NCBI GenBank assembly: GCA_013288285.1
Contig: JABDCE010000001.1
Coordinates: 32,134-85,602 of the forward strand
Length of the DNA: 53,469 nucleotides
Origin: Bacteroidota bacterium
GTDB lineage: Bacteria > Bacteroidota > Bacteroidia > Chitinophagales > Chitinophagaceae
Reading direction: 5' to 3'
Shown here: positions 25,701-33,740 of the stretch, in pieces
Numbering within the stretch: position 1 is the stretch's first letter
How the letters are laid out: each line of letters begins with the position of its first letter
Notes under the pieces: generated by a model
Told to the model about the DNA's origin: nothing
Databases searched by the model: none
The model's input: only the letters and a program-made list of their open reading frames with translations
Translations under genes and position numbers: made by a program

Positions 25701-26726
25701 GTGATCGATGACCCTTCATATGTATGGAGCCTCCCTGTGGGTGCCTTCTATGCAAGGGGGAAAGGCGTCATGTCAGAAGCAGGTATATCGTTACCGACCG
25801 ACTCTATGATATACGTTAAGTTCGATTCTGTGACACAGAACAACTATGTAGGCCTGCATGTTACAGACGATCATGGTTTCTGCGCAGGCGATACCACGCT
25901 GAGAATACGGGTAGTACCACAGCCAACCGGGGTATCAACAACCAGGGCTGATGTATGCGCAGGCGATACCGTGATACTGGCACTGGGTAATAAATCTCCA
26001 GGCGCATCAGACTTCACCTGGAAGGTAGATGGCGTGCCGATGGAAAGCTCAAGCGCGCTCTCGATCATAGCGCACAACAGCAACAGCGGCGGGCTGTTCA
26101 GCATCAGCTGGAACGACAGCGGACGGCACGTAGTAACTTTAAGCACCTCTACTGCTGAAGGCTGTTTGTCTCAGCCAACGGATGACTCTGTGGATGTGCA
26201 TACGTCCCCTGACGCAACGTTTGCCTTCACCACCAGGACCGGTGAGCTGTGCCTTGAAGATAGTGTGCTGTTTACGGCTACTACCAACAGATACAACAAC
26301 TCATACGTATGGGCGCCGGCTCACTTCTTTGCCAATGACAACAAGGCAGTGATATGGGGTAAGGTGGAACAGTTGCAGAGTATCATAACGCTGACGGTAA
26401 CTGATCCGTTCGGATGTGCGGCCTCATTCAGCCAGGAGATAGATCCGGGCACCTGCTGTACGGTTGCCTTCCCTACTTCGTTTACTCCGAGTGGAAGCAG
26501 CAATAAAGTGTTCAAGCCAATATATGTTGGCTACCACAGATTCCATGTATTCCGTATTGAGAACAGATGGGGACAGACAGTGTTTGAGTCAACCAACAGC
26601 AATATGGCCTGGGATGGCGGATATAATGGAGTGCCACAGGAAACGGGTGTGTACTTCTATTACCTGAGCTATGACTGCGGCGGTAACACTATAGAAAAAC
26701 GCGGCGATGTAACGCTGGTAAGGTAA
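22782..26726 (+). CDS. Giant secreted multi-Ig-like protein with CHU_C (T9SS type B) domain
   Basis: A 1314-residue exported protein. Residues 1-22 are a signal peptide ending ANAQ. Residues about 23-375 form a unique N-terminal domain (GNVYLQGQWLEIG, DWGHDGWAVG) shared with the giant protein at 33741. Then come many Ig-like or PKD-like repeats of about 80 residues with the pattern YCQ, LWY, SQ, CESPRA, TVTVNP. The last 88 or so residues are a CHU_C domain (FRIENRWGQTVFES, WDGGYNGVPQETGVYFYY, GDVTLVR), the type B sorting signal of the type IX secretion system. The CHU_C opening FTPSGSSNKVF departs from the usual FTPNGDGxND. It probably acts as a surface adhesin or filament. A small secreted protein gene follows 37 bp later. 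Confidence 0.9.
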   Translation: MKKIYSLLFLLTALVFTVPANAQLVGGNVYLQGQWLEIGEISNGAMGTCVPPPASYHPHCSFCAGGTNNLAEVYDWGHDGWAVGIPPYMGDYTNPGFPFEGWALEVNGSTNEAYQNYCAGGYPCCSFFPSTPTGTLTGGLTTYSNSSGVILSNWAGTASSGNLKILSETRVDTNASWVVFTVKFYNTSALPINNVYYERTCDPDNESTWSGLPGYTGAYSTTEDTIVYQNDWDHRVMVAAYGNFGSFNKTNSYMALGTKDCRAKCTYFDASHGTGNFGSLQPGWSPADIWAQTPTTYGYAVGTHNYADEGYGLVFNLGTICANDSAVISMAYIFNGDNGIDSAFPDPLINVNNGSQTVYPTFPYTLPPYNFPVDTFDACFYPGLDSIPLNVLFGGDKGWTWSSWTWSPSTGLSATTGLNVWAYINSIPGSVTYTVTGTDSFGPGCNNNPCLNKTFIFTIKSCHSANNNSPCFGDALMFGMTGESLGATYYWYGPNKFTSFVHDPVIYPAVLGDTGVYYVIKTIGGISDTDSTVVVVHPKPTLVVSDNSPMCAASIDTLNLSATPFTPGESFAWTGPSGYTSNVEFPSIDGFIGTNVGTYTVVATTSFGCKDTGYVAAALIPQPLAPVISGPNVYCQYTPFVAFTTSPATGILWYNVGAGGTPSTVAPVVNTSVVGVTTVYASQKTGSCESPRASYTVTVNPTPPIPAISGSRADYCQFTTDTFVYATVTLSGSSYALWYTAPTGGTPSLAETAVPLNIAGTTTFYVSQKEGNCESPRAPVTITVHPKPLPPTPPIDSICQYWTPGAFTATLSETGDVLKWYNVYDTTTPFTVTPIPQTLVPGVDSFYINEVSAFGCASNMKLGLYTVIPKPSAPLTRDTIYCQFTAVPALTADSAVNSRLNWYLVGTKLPGAPTPTNAIPGDIIWYVSQTVHTCESDSLPIKVTTIYKPQFTIAASSPYVCQFDSISLAYNGPVIDDPSYVWSLPVGAFYARGKGVMSEAGISLPTDSMIYVKFDSVTQNNYVGLHVTDDHGFCAGDTTLRIRVVPQPTGVSTTRADVCAGDTVILALGNKSPGASDFTWKVDGVPMESSSALSIIAHNSNSGGLFSISWNDSGRHVVTLSTSTAEGCLSQPTDDSVDVHTSPDATFAFTTRTGELCLEDSVLFTATTNRYNNSYVWAPAHFFANDNKAVIWGKVEQLQSIITLTVTDPFGCAASFSQEIDPGTCCTVAFPTSFTPSGSSNKVFKPIYVGYHRFHVFRIENRWGQTVFESTNSNMAWDGGYNGVPQETGVYFYYLSYDCGGNTIEKRGDVTLVR

Positions 26727-26763
26727 TTTCAATCAATTAAATTGTAAACTAAAAACAAGAACA

Positions 26764-27150
26764 ATGAAACGCGTTTTGATCATATCGAGTCTGCTGGTAC
26801 TTGCGGCCACCGGCGCCAAAGCACAGAGTTACCCGCCACCGGCATCAAAAGCGGGCTTCTCCGCAAAAACAAACCTGCTCAACAGTGATATAGCGGCGGG
26901 GAAGATCACCAATGCTAATGCAGATATGGACAGCCTGTACCTGATGATAGGTTCGCAGATACAGAATTGCACGTTCAAGATACAGGTGGCTGCCAGCACA
27001 GGAAATACAACTGCAACCGCTGCTGCTCAAAAAAACATGGCCGATAAGACCACTATTTATAACGACCTGAAAACCCTTACCAGTAATGTGGTGGCCAACC
27101 AGGCGAAAATAAATACCGATCTGAGCAATTTCCTGGCTATAATGGATTGA
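26764..27150 (+). CDS. Small secreted companion protein, function unknown
   Basis: A 128-residue exported protein with a signal peptide (residues 1-20, ending ATGAKAQ). The mature part is about 107 residues, Ala/Thr/Asn-rich and predicted mostly helical: FSAKTNLLNSDIAAGKITN, then NMADKTTIYNDLKTLTSNV. It has no T9SS sorting domain and only one Cys (C54). I recognise no family. It lies 37 bp after the first giant CHU_C gene and is followed at once by a strong terminator, so the two are very likely one operon. A role as a chaperone, subunit or anchor of the giant protein is possible but is inference. Confidence 0.75.
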   Translation: MKRVLIISSLLVLAATGAKAQSYPPPASKAGFSAKTNLLNSDIAAGKITNANADMDSLYLMIGSQIQNCTFKIQVAASTGNTTATAAAQKNMADKTTIYNDLKTLTSNVVANQAKINTDLSNFLAIMD

Positions 27151-27174
27151 TGCCGGAGCAATGAAAATAATAAG

Positions 27175-27200
27175 AAGGGCGTCTAACGGCGCCCTTTTTT
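27175..27200 (+). terminator. Terminator of the first giant-protein operon
   Basis: AAGGGCG (27175-27181) pairs with CGCCCTT (27190-27196), followed by T bases. It lies 24 bp after the stop of the small secreted gene. The rest of the 326-bp spacer (27151-27476) holds the inverted repeat and shared motif listed below and no supportable gene. Confidence 0.85.
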
Positions 27201-27321
27201 GTGTTACGGAGGGTGCCATTGCTATATGTAAATAAGGTATTTTTGTTTTGTTCGGTTAATAAATCAGAAAATTTCATTAATTGGTAAGTGTTGCGGGTTC
27301 TCAAAACCTTGCCAGTATAGG

Positions 27322-27372
27322 AAAACAGATGGGTTATTAAATAAAAAATGTGTAAAAATACCCATCTGTTTT
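27322..27372. repeat. 13-bp inverted repeat overlapping the shared promoter-like motif
   Basis: AAAACAGATGGGT (27322-27334) and ACCCATCTGTTTT (27360-27372) are perfect inverted arms with a 25-base gap. The right arm contains the ACCCATC half of the shared motif. This could be an operator for a dimeric regulator, or it could place ACCCATC in both orientations. The other two motif copies lack a 13-bp partner. Confidence 0.6.
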
Positions 27373-27389
27373 TACTATATTGCCTGTCT
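27360..27389 (+). promoter_or_regulatory. Shared bipartite motif upstream of the second giant gene
   Basis: ACCCATC (27360-27366), a 17-base spacer and CTGTCT (27384-27389) start 117 bases before the ATG at 27477. The spacer also shares CTATATTG with the copy at 22689. This is the second of three copies. Confidence 0.55.
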
Positions 27390-27476
27390 TTATATTACAA
27401 AGGGACAATCTCTCCCGCATATCGTTTGTAATTAAAGAAAAAAAAGTATTTTTAGAGCCTGATTCAATAAAGTTTT

Positions 27477-30275
27477 ATGAAGAGATCATTACTGTATATC
27501 GTTACTCTATTACTGCTGCTGGGAACTAATTTTATGGCTAATGCCGGTTTTCAAAAGATATCACAACTAACCGGCCCTGCTGGGACTACAACATATCCGG
27601 GAGGAGTAGTTGTAACGGCATCTCTCTTTAGTTGTGGAGCTTACCCCGATGTTACGGGCCCCGCTTGCGTCGGGGGGCCATCAGGCGGTGAGTATGTAAT
27701 TGGCATTGGCTCGTGTCCCGGTTGGATCGAGTATACATTTACCGGCAGCCAAACAGTATATGGTATTCACATAATCAGCGCCAATATCAATACGGGTGAA
27801 GACCTGGAGGTGGGCTATAATGCATTTTATTCCGGAGGCCTGACCCCCGGCCATTATGCAATACAGCCGTCTGACCTTACCGGCTTAGGATTGAATACCT
27901 GCCCCGGCCCTTCATCGGGACCAACTACTATAGGCCCAGGTACCGGCGGCGCGCCAGGCTGCATATTGGGCCCCGGCTGTTGCCCCTTTGGCGCCAGCAG
28001 CCCATTTAACGGCGCAGAATTCATAGTACGTGATTGCGCGGGTATGAGCAGCTTTACGGTGTACTCCAACGGTTTTTCCGGCGGTGTAGATTTCGAGATC
28101 TATTTTGATACGGTGCGGCCAGCAGGCTGCTCTAATGCTATAGCCAACAGCCCCTGCGAAGGCGACACCCTGAAGCTGGGTGACAGAGGCGACTCTACCA
28201 ACCCCACCATCGCTACTTATCTGTGGACAGGACCTGGATCGTTTAGCAGCACAGAACAATACCCTTTTATATACCCATCATTTGTGGGGCAGTCGGGTAC
28301 TTATACAGTATACAAAACACAGGGCTTTGTAATAGATACAGATACTGTAGTAGTAGTAGTGCATCCGCGCGCTTTCATCACTTCGGCTACTTCAAACTCA
28401 CCCATATGTGTAAATCCTGCGGATACACTGCATCTGCAGGCGTTAGTACCCGGCCTTGTGCCCGGAGAAACGTTTATGTGGACAGGGCCTAACCTTTTCA
28501 CATCTACCTTGCAGGATCCGGATATCTATGGTTATGTAGCGTCAGATTCCGGCACGTATTTTGTCACGGCCACTACACCATTCGGGTGCTCGACGTCGAG
28601 TTCCACCTATGTGGTCACGCTTCCGCCTCCGCTGCCACCTACTATCATTGGGCCTACCCCGTATTGCTATGGCGATCCGTTCGTTCCGTTCACTACTACC
28701 GGCGTAGTGCCGGGGGCTGCGGTACTTTGGTACACAGCGGGCACCGGTGGCGTAGGGTCTACCACGGCTCCTACCATCAACACGAGCGCACCAGATACTA
28801 CGTGGGTGTTTGCCAGCCAGAAGCTGGGGTATTGTGAAAGCGTCCGCGATTCTGAACAGATAGTAGTGCTGCCGCAGATAAAGCCGAGCTTTACCTGGGA
28901 CCTGCTGCTGGGGTGTGACTCTAACGTAGCCACCTTCTTTAACACCAGCACAGCTGCTGACTGGTATAGCTGGAACTACGGTGACGGCGGCACATCGGGC
29001 GATACCACAACGAGCCTGATAACCCGTCATGATTATGTGACCAACCGTGTCTTTGCGGTAACGCTTACCGGCTATATACCGGGTTGCCACCAGTCTGTGA
29101 CGGGCTATGTAAACGCCACCCATGCCAACAATCCGTTCTTTACACTGCCGGATAGTATTATGTGCGCGGGGCAAAGGACTACGCTTAACGATAGCACGAC
29201 TACTGTAGACGACAGCAGTATCATCACACAACCTGATGGCGGCCTGGCCGCGCTGAAAGGAAGCTCTGCTACGGTGGATACGGGCCTGCATTTCACAGAC
29301 CCGCATGCCCCGAGCTACTTAGGCGCCCTCTATGCATGGGATTTTGGAGATGGCCAGACTGATCTTACCAATACGCGCACACCTCCTGCACATCATTACG
29401 ATTCGGGCGGGCATTATACCATCAAGCTTACTTTAACGGATTCGATAGGTTGCGTGGCGACGTATACCCAGCCGATAAATGTGCTGGAGCTGACATCTAC
29501 AAATCTGCATGATACTATGCTATGTGTCAGCCAGGACCTGCCACTGCATGCGTACTTCAAAGCAAATGTGCGCCTGAACATATTTGAGAATACATATACC
29601 TACACCTGGACGCCGCCTACTTATCTGTCGGACACCAGTATAGCGAATCCATACTATACCTTCAAAGGCGCGGCGACGACCACCTATACCATTACCGTGG
29701 CGCAACCACAGTATGGCTGCTATACCACAGATACTATGAGGATACAGTCGGTATTAGGCGTAAAACTGGCTAACCTTACCTCTGATGCTACCATCCTGTA
29801 TGGCAGGAGTATTCAGCTGAATGCAGACAGCGAGGTATACTACTACTGGAGGAGAGATAACGGAACGCTTAATGATCCGAATATCAGTAACCCTGTAGCT
29901 ACGCCGTTGGTAACAACTATGTATACGGTGTTTGGTTATGATAAGAATGGCTGTGTGGATTCGGCTAACATTAACATAGTAGTGGACAGCTCGATGATAG
30001 AGAATATACCTACCGGCTTCACACCGAATGGCGATGGGCTTAACGATGTGTTCCGTCCGATAGGCATCAAGTTCCAGACGATGGTAGACTTCAGGGTATA
30101 CAACAGGCTGGGGCAGCAGGTGTTCTACTCCAATAATTACAAGCAGGGCTGGGATGGTACGTTTAACGGCCAGCCGCAGGATATGGATACTTACTTCTAC
30201 GTAATAATAGTGGCGAGACCGGGAGGAGATGGAGAGAATGTGATCTATAAGGGATCGGTGACGCTGATAAGATAA
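27477..30275 (+). CDS. Giant secreted PKD/Ig-like protein with CHU_C (T9SS type B) domain
   Basis: A 932-residue exported protein with a signal peptide ending ANAG (about residue 23). The N-terminal domain (to about 215) includes GGEYVIGIGSCPGWIEYTF and FTVYSNGFSGGVDFEIYFD and is related to that of the next giant protein. Ig-like repeats follow (AYLWTGPGSF-type cores, one CESVRD repeat). Two PKD domains are marked by WNYGDGG (about 498) and WDFGDGQ (about 620). The CHU_C domain from about 840 opens with the canonical FTPNGDGLNDVF and ends YKGSVTLIR. It is probably exported by the type IX system and surface-anchored or released. It carries its own copy of the shared upstream motif. Confidence 0.9.
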   Translation: MKRSLLYIVTLLLLLGTNFMANAGFQKISQLTGPAGTTTYPGGVVVTASLFSCGAYPDVTGPACVGGPSGGEYVIGIGSCPGWIEYTFTGSQTVYGIHIISANINTGEDLEVGYNAFYSGGLTPGHYAIQPSDLTGLGLNTCPGPSSGPTTIGPGTGGAPGCILGPGCCPFGASSPFNGAEFIVRDCAGMSSFTVYSNGFSGGVDFEIYFDTVRPAGCSNAIANSPCEGDTLKLGDRGDSTNPTIATYLWTGPGSFSSTEQYPFIYPSFVGQSGTYTVYKTQGFVIDTDTVVVVVHPRAFITSATSNSPICVNPADTLHLQALVPGLVPGETFMWTGPNLFTSTLQDPDIYGYVASDSGTYFVTATTPFGCSTSSSTYVVTLPPPLPPTIIGPTPYCYGDPFVPFTTTGVVPGAAVLWYTAGTGGVGSTTAPTINTSAPDTTWVFASQKLGYCESVRDSEQIVVLPQIKPSFTWDLLLGCDSNVATFFNTSTAADWYSWNYGDGGTSGDTTTSLITRHDYVTNRVFAVTLTGYIPGCHQSVTGYVNATHANNPFFTLPDSIMCAGQRTTLNDSTTTVDDSSIITQPDGGLAALKGSSATVDTGLHFTDPHAPSYLGALYAWDFGDGQTDLTNTRTPPAHHYDSGGHYTIKLTLTDSIGCVATYTQPINVLELTSTNLHDTMLCVSQDLPLHAYFKANVRLNIFENTYTYTWTPPTYLSDTSIANPYYTFKGAATTTYTITVAQPQYGCYTTDTMRIQSVLGVKLANLTSDATILYGRSIQLNADSEVYYYWRRDNGTLNDPNISNPVATPLVTTMYTVFGYDKNGCVDSANINIVVDSSMIENIPTGFTPNGDGLNDVFRPIGIKFQTMVDFRVYNRLGQQVFYSNNYKQGWDGTFNGQPQDMDTYFYVIIVARPGGDGENVIYKGSVTLIR

Positions 30276-30303
30276 ACGAAGGAAAAATAGTATGAAGATC
30301 GTG

Positions 30304-30332
30304 ATCCCCTGCTATTTTGAATAGTGGGGGAT
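30304..30332 (+). terminator. Probable terminator of the second giant gene
   Basis: ATCCCC and CTATT pair with AATAG and GGGGAT, giving a long stem with a two-base internal loop and a 3-base TTG loop. The following ATTATGTTATT is T-rich but not a clean T-tract, so efficiency is uncertain. Confidence 0.55.
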
Positions 30333-30345
30333 TATGTTATTAGGT

Positions 30346-30374
30346 GAGCATGTTGTTTTACGTTTCTCATGCTC
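30346..30374. repeat. 7-bp inverted repeat upstream of the third giant gene
   Basis: GAGCATG (30346-30352) and CATGCTC (30368-30374) are inverted arms with a 15-base gap. They lie 60-90 bases before the start at 30433. This gene lacks the ACCCATC/CTGTCT motif, so these arms may mark a different control site. Confidence 0.35.
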
Positions 30375-30432
30375 TTGTAATTTTTAGGGAATTGTGATAA
30401 TATATAAGAAAATATAGCTAACTTTATAGTCA

Positions 30433-33400
30433 ATGCCATTTAATATGAAGCCCTTGTTAAGAATGATCATATTGCTGCTGCTTACAGCGGCAAGCAGCAG
30501 TGCACAGTGCATAAACATAACACAACCCAAAGGGCCGGATACGCTTTATGGTACTTACGATGTAGCGGTAACCACTACAGGCTCTACAGGTCTGGGCGGT
30601 ACACCGGGTTGTTTCCCTTCTTATCCGCTTACCTTCTGGGCGGCCCCAGGCGCCCCCGGGAGTTTCATATTTACATTTGCCAAGCCGGTGTACGAAATAA
30701 AGGTGGAATCCTGGGGGATGGATGGCCCTACCCCATTGGAATTCCTCCGTTTCAATATGAATGGCACACATTTCTTTCTTACTCCGCCTAATGTGCTTTC
30801 TTATACAGAGTGCCTGGCCTCTGGTGGGCCATGCACACTTAGTGGTGGCGATCTGTATGCACCCTCTACCGGTGGTGACGGCGCAGACCTTGTTTTTGAT
30901 AATGGCACCGGGATATATACATTTGAAGTGTATTGTAATGGCGGGCATCTGGGAGTTGTTTTTGATCTGTGCATAGATACCACGATGCCGGCTACGAACA
31001 ACGGTCCTATGTGCGTGGGCAGTACACTGAGCTTAGTAACACATAATGCCGACTCGGCAGGTGCTACCTACTATTGGTGGGGCCCGGGTAGTTTTTCTTC
31101 GACCACGAAAAATCCGTTCAAGACAGGTATGACCGTGGCAGACGCAGGCAGGTATTGGGTGGCATGGTCTGTACCTGGCCACCTTGATGATACAGCCTAT
31201 ACCGATGTGGTTGTAAATCCATTGCCCACCATTGTACTTACGAGCAACTCGCCTATTTGTTACCCCGCAGGCAGTATACTGGATCTTTACATGAACCCTT
31301 ATTCTATCGGGGAAACATTTTCATGGAAAGGCCCTGCGGGCTTCACTTCTACTGTTGAGAACCCCGTGCGTATGTCATTTATCAATATTGACACAGGGTA
31401 TTATACAGTAACGGTCACCGATAGCAATGGATGTGTGAATAAGGACAGCACACATGTTGCGTACGCACCAATACCACCTTCACCTGTCATCAGCGGCACT
31501 ACAGTATATTGCCAGGGTGACGCGTTTATTCCGTTTACTGCAATAGGGAGCGGCATATTGTGGTATACCGTACCAACTGGCGGTACCGGCAACCCAACCT
31601 CGCCTACAGTAAATACTGCTGTGGCCGGAATAACAACAGAATGGGCGACACAGACGATAGCAGGCTGTGAAAGCCAGCCACCGAGAGCCACTATAACAGT
31701 AACAGTAAATCCTACGCCGGCTATGCCCACTGTTACCGGCACCAATACTTACTGTCAGTTTGATACCTATGTGCCGCCTACTGCGACAGGAACCAGTGTT
31801 TTGTGGTATACTGCGCCTACCGGTGGTACAGGCACATTAACTCCGCCAAGCGTGAGTACAGCCACCCCCGGTACGTATACAATATATGCTACGCAGACTT
31901 CGGCATTAGGTTGCGAAAGTGCGCGTGCTGCTTTCGTCATCACAGTAAATGCAAAGCCATCGCCACCGATACTTGTGGCCAACCCGAGTACTTATTGCCC
32001 CGGACAAACCTTTCAGCCATTCACCATCATATCGGGCATAGGGCTGCTGTATTATACAGCGCCTACGGGCGGCACCGGCACTGCTATAGCGCCCATCATC
32101 AATACCCTGATACCCGGTGTGTATAACGAATATGTGAGCCAGACAGTACTGGGTTGTGAAAGTAACCGCACAACAATGACCGTAACGGTGATAGACAATG
32201 TAACGGCAGGTTTTAATTATACCATAAAGTACGGTTGTATCGCTGATACTGTAGTGTTCCATAATACATCAACCGGTACTATCAATTATGCGTGGAAATT
32301 CGGGGATGGTTTTTCTTCGATCGAGGATAGTCCCGTGCATGTGTACCAGGTGCAGGCGCAGGATACCGTAACTCTTTATTCGAGTGTGGCGAGTTGTATA
32401 GACAGCAATACGCAATACATTAACCTGGTGCATCCGCTGCATGCGTACTTTACCGAAGACACAGACCTGATATGCCAGGGTGGCAGTGTTAGTTTTGCTG
32501 ACTCTTCATCAGTAGGTACAGGCATCAGTTATCTGTGGGAGTATGGCGACAATGTGCTGCATCCACCGGTAACTACAACTACAACGTCGCATATATACCC
32601 GCAGGCTGGCATGTATAAGGCGTACTTAGTGGTAAAGGATTTCAGACCGTGTACGGATACGATGTACAAAATAGTGATGGTAGATACAATAAGCGGCATA
32701 TCAGTAGCGCTGACAGATACGGTTATCTGCCAGGGTACGTATGTGACGTTCACAGGGTCGTATGCGAGCCTGGGTAATACGGGGGTGACGTGGACCCTGG
32801 GAGATGGTGACAGCATTAAAAATGTAAACCCACTTGTATATGGCTACCAGCAGCCGGGCGTATATAACGTAAGGTCGGAAGCTATTTACAGAGTTTGCCC
32901 GGATACCAGCGCCCACCGCAAAATAACTGTGATAGCGCAGCCCAAGATGGACCTTGGCCCTGATGTCTCTATCTGTAAAGGCAGTGTTTCCATAACGCTG
33001 GCAGATAATGTAAATGCCGGTAATCCTGTAGCTACCTGGATGTGGAACACTGGCGAAAAAACATCTTCGATTGTGGTTGTAGCGCCGGGTGTATATTCCT
33101 CTACTGTGCGAATCGGCGGGTGTGAAGCATCAGCATCGGTAACTGTGAAGAACGATTGCTACATGAATATACCCAACGTGTTTACACCAAACAACGACGG
33201 TGTCAATGATTATTTTTACCCGCAGCAATACCTGTCCAGCGGTCTTATATCTTTTAACATGACGATATACAACCGCTGGGGCGAACTGGTTTTTAAAACC
33301 AACTCATTGGATGGCGCCGGCTGGGATGGTAAATTCAATAATGCAGACCAGCCTGAAGGTGTATATGTGTACCTGATAGATGGCGTGTTTAAAGACGGCC

Positions 33401-33441
33401 AGCAGGAGCATCACCAGGGTAATGTGACATTGCTGAGGTAA
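30433..33441 (+). CDS. Giant secreted Ig-like/PKD protein with CHU_C (T9SS type B) domain
   Basis: A 1002-residue exported protein; the signal peptide ends ASSSAQ at about residue 25. An ATG at 30445 is an alternative start. The N-terminal domain (to about 185) resembles that of the preceding giant protein (TFEVYCNGGHLGVVFDLCIDT against TVYSNGFSGGVDFEIYFDT). Ig-like repeats follow, including three units with the YCQ, LWYT-PTGGTG, CES pattern. Three PKD domains are marked by WKFGDGF (about 619), WEYGDN (about 699) and WTLGDGD (about 785). The CHU_C domain begins near 910 with canonical FTPNNDGVNDYF and ends GNVTLLR. It is the only one of the four giant genes without the shared upstream motif. 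A perfect terminator hairpin follows. Confidence 0.9.
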   Translation: MPFNMKPLLRMIILLLLTAASSSAQCINITQPKGPDTLYGTYDVAVTTTGSTGLGGTPGCFPSYPLTFWAAPGAPGSFIFTFAKPVYEIKVESWGMDGPTPLEFLRFNMNGTHFFLTPPNVLSYTECLASGGPCTLSGGDLYAPSTGGDGADLVFDNGTGIYTFEVYCNGGHLGVVFDLCIDTTMPATNNGPMCVGSTLSLVTHNADSAGATYYWWGPGSFSSTTKNPFKTGMTVADAGRYWVAWSVPGHLDDTAYTDVVVNPLPTIVLTSNSPICYPAGSILDLYMNPYSIGETFSWKGPAGFTSTVENPVRMSFINIDTGYYTVTVTDSNGCVNKDSTHVAYAPIPPSPVISGTTVYCQGDAFIPFTAIGSGILWYTVPTGGTGNPTSPTVNTAVAGITTEWATQTIAGCESQPPRATITVTVNPTPAMPTVTGTNTYCQFDTYVPPTATGTSVLWYTAPTGGTGTLTPPSVSTATPGTYTIYATQTSALGCESARAAFVITVNAKPSPPILVANPSTYCPGQTFQPFTIISGIGLLYYTAPTGGTGTAIAPIINTLIPGVYNEYVSQTVLGCESNRTTMTVTVIDNVTAGFNYTIKYGCIADTVVFHNTSTGTINYAWKFGDGFSSIEDSPVHVYQVQAQDTVTLYSSVASCIDSNTQYINLVHPLHAYFTEDTDLICQGGSVSFADSSSVGTGISYLWEYGDNVLHPPVTTTTTSHIYPQAGMYKAYLVVKDFRPCTDTMYKIVMVDTISGISVALTDTVICQGTYVTFTGSYASLGNTGVTWTLGDGDSIKNVNPLVYGYQQPGVYNVRSEAIYRVCPDTSAHRKITVIAQPKMDLGPDVSICKGSVSITLADNVNAGNPVATWMWNTGEKTSSIVVVAPGVYSSTVRIGGCEASASVTVKNDCYMNIPNVFTPNNDGVNDYFYPQQYLSSGLISFNMTIYNRWGELVFKTNSLDGAGWDGKFNNADQPEGVYVYLIDGVFKDGQQEHHQGNVTLLR

Positions 33442-33459
33442 AGCAAAAAGAAATAATAA

Positions 33460-33496
33460 AAATGTCCCGCATAGTAGAAATGCGGGACATTTTTCG
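33460..33496 (+). terminator. Terminator of the third giant gene
   Basis: A perfect 13-bp stem, AAATGTCCCGCAT (33460-33472) and ATGCGGGACATTT (33480-33492), has a 7-base loop and continues into T bases. It lies 18 bp after the stop. Confidence 0.92.
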
Positions 33497-33564
33497 TTTT
33501 GAGCGACTATACATGCAAATGACCGTCAGTGAATGGCAGATACTTACATATATGTAAAGAAAAT

Positions 33565-33593
33565 ACCCATCCTTCTCGTGTTTTTAACTGTCT
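33565..33593 (+). promoter_or_regulatory. Shared bipartite motif upstream of the fourth giant gene
   Basis: ACCCATC (33565-33571), a 16-base spacer and CTGTCT (33588-33593) lie between the preceding terminator and the gene. The base run before it (AAAATACCCATC) matches the copy at 27360 at every position. This is the third of three copies. Confidence 0.55.
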
Positions 33594-33740
33594 GTTATTA
33601 GCAGGGAACAGATATTCAGTTCGCATTTTATTTCTCGCATTATTTTTTTTGCAGAACAAAAAAAACATGTATATTTATAGTGAGACGTTATGTGCAGTAA
33701 GATGAAAAATTATTTTTTTGAAAAATCAATGAGCACGAGT

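Noticed and set aside
28542-29306. A 254-codon open frame antisense to the second giant CHU_C gene
   Set aside because: It lies wholly inside a supported gene; its Arg/Ala-rich composition follows from the repetitive coding strand.
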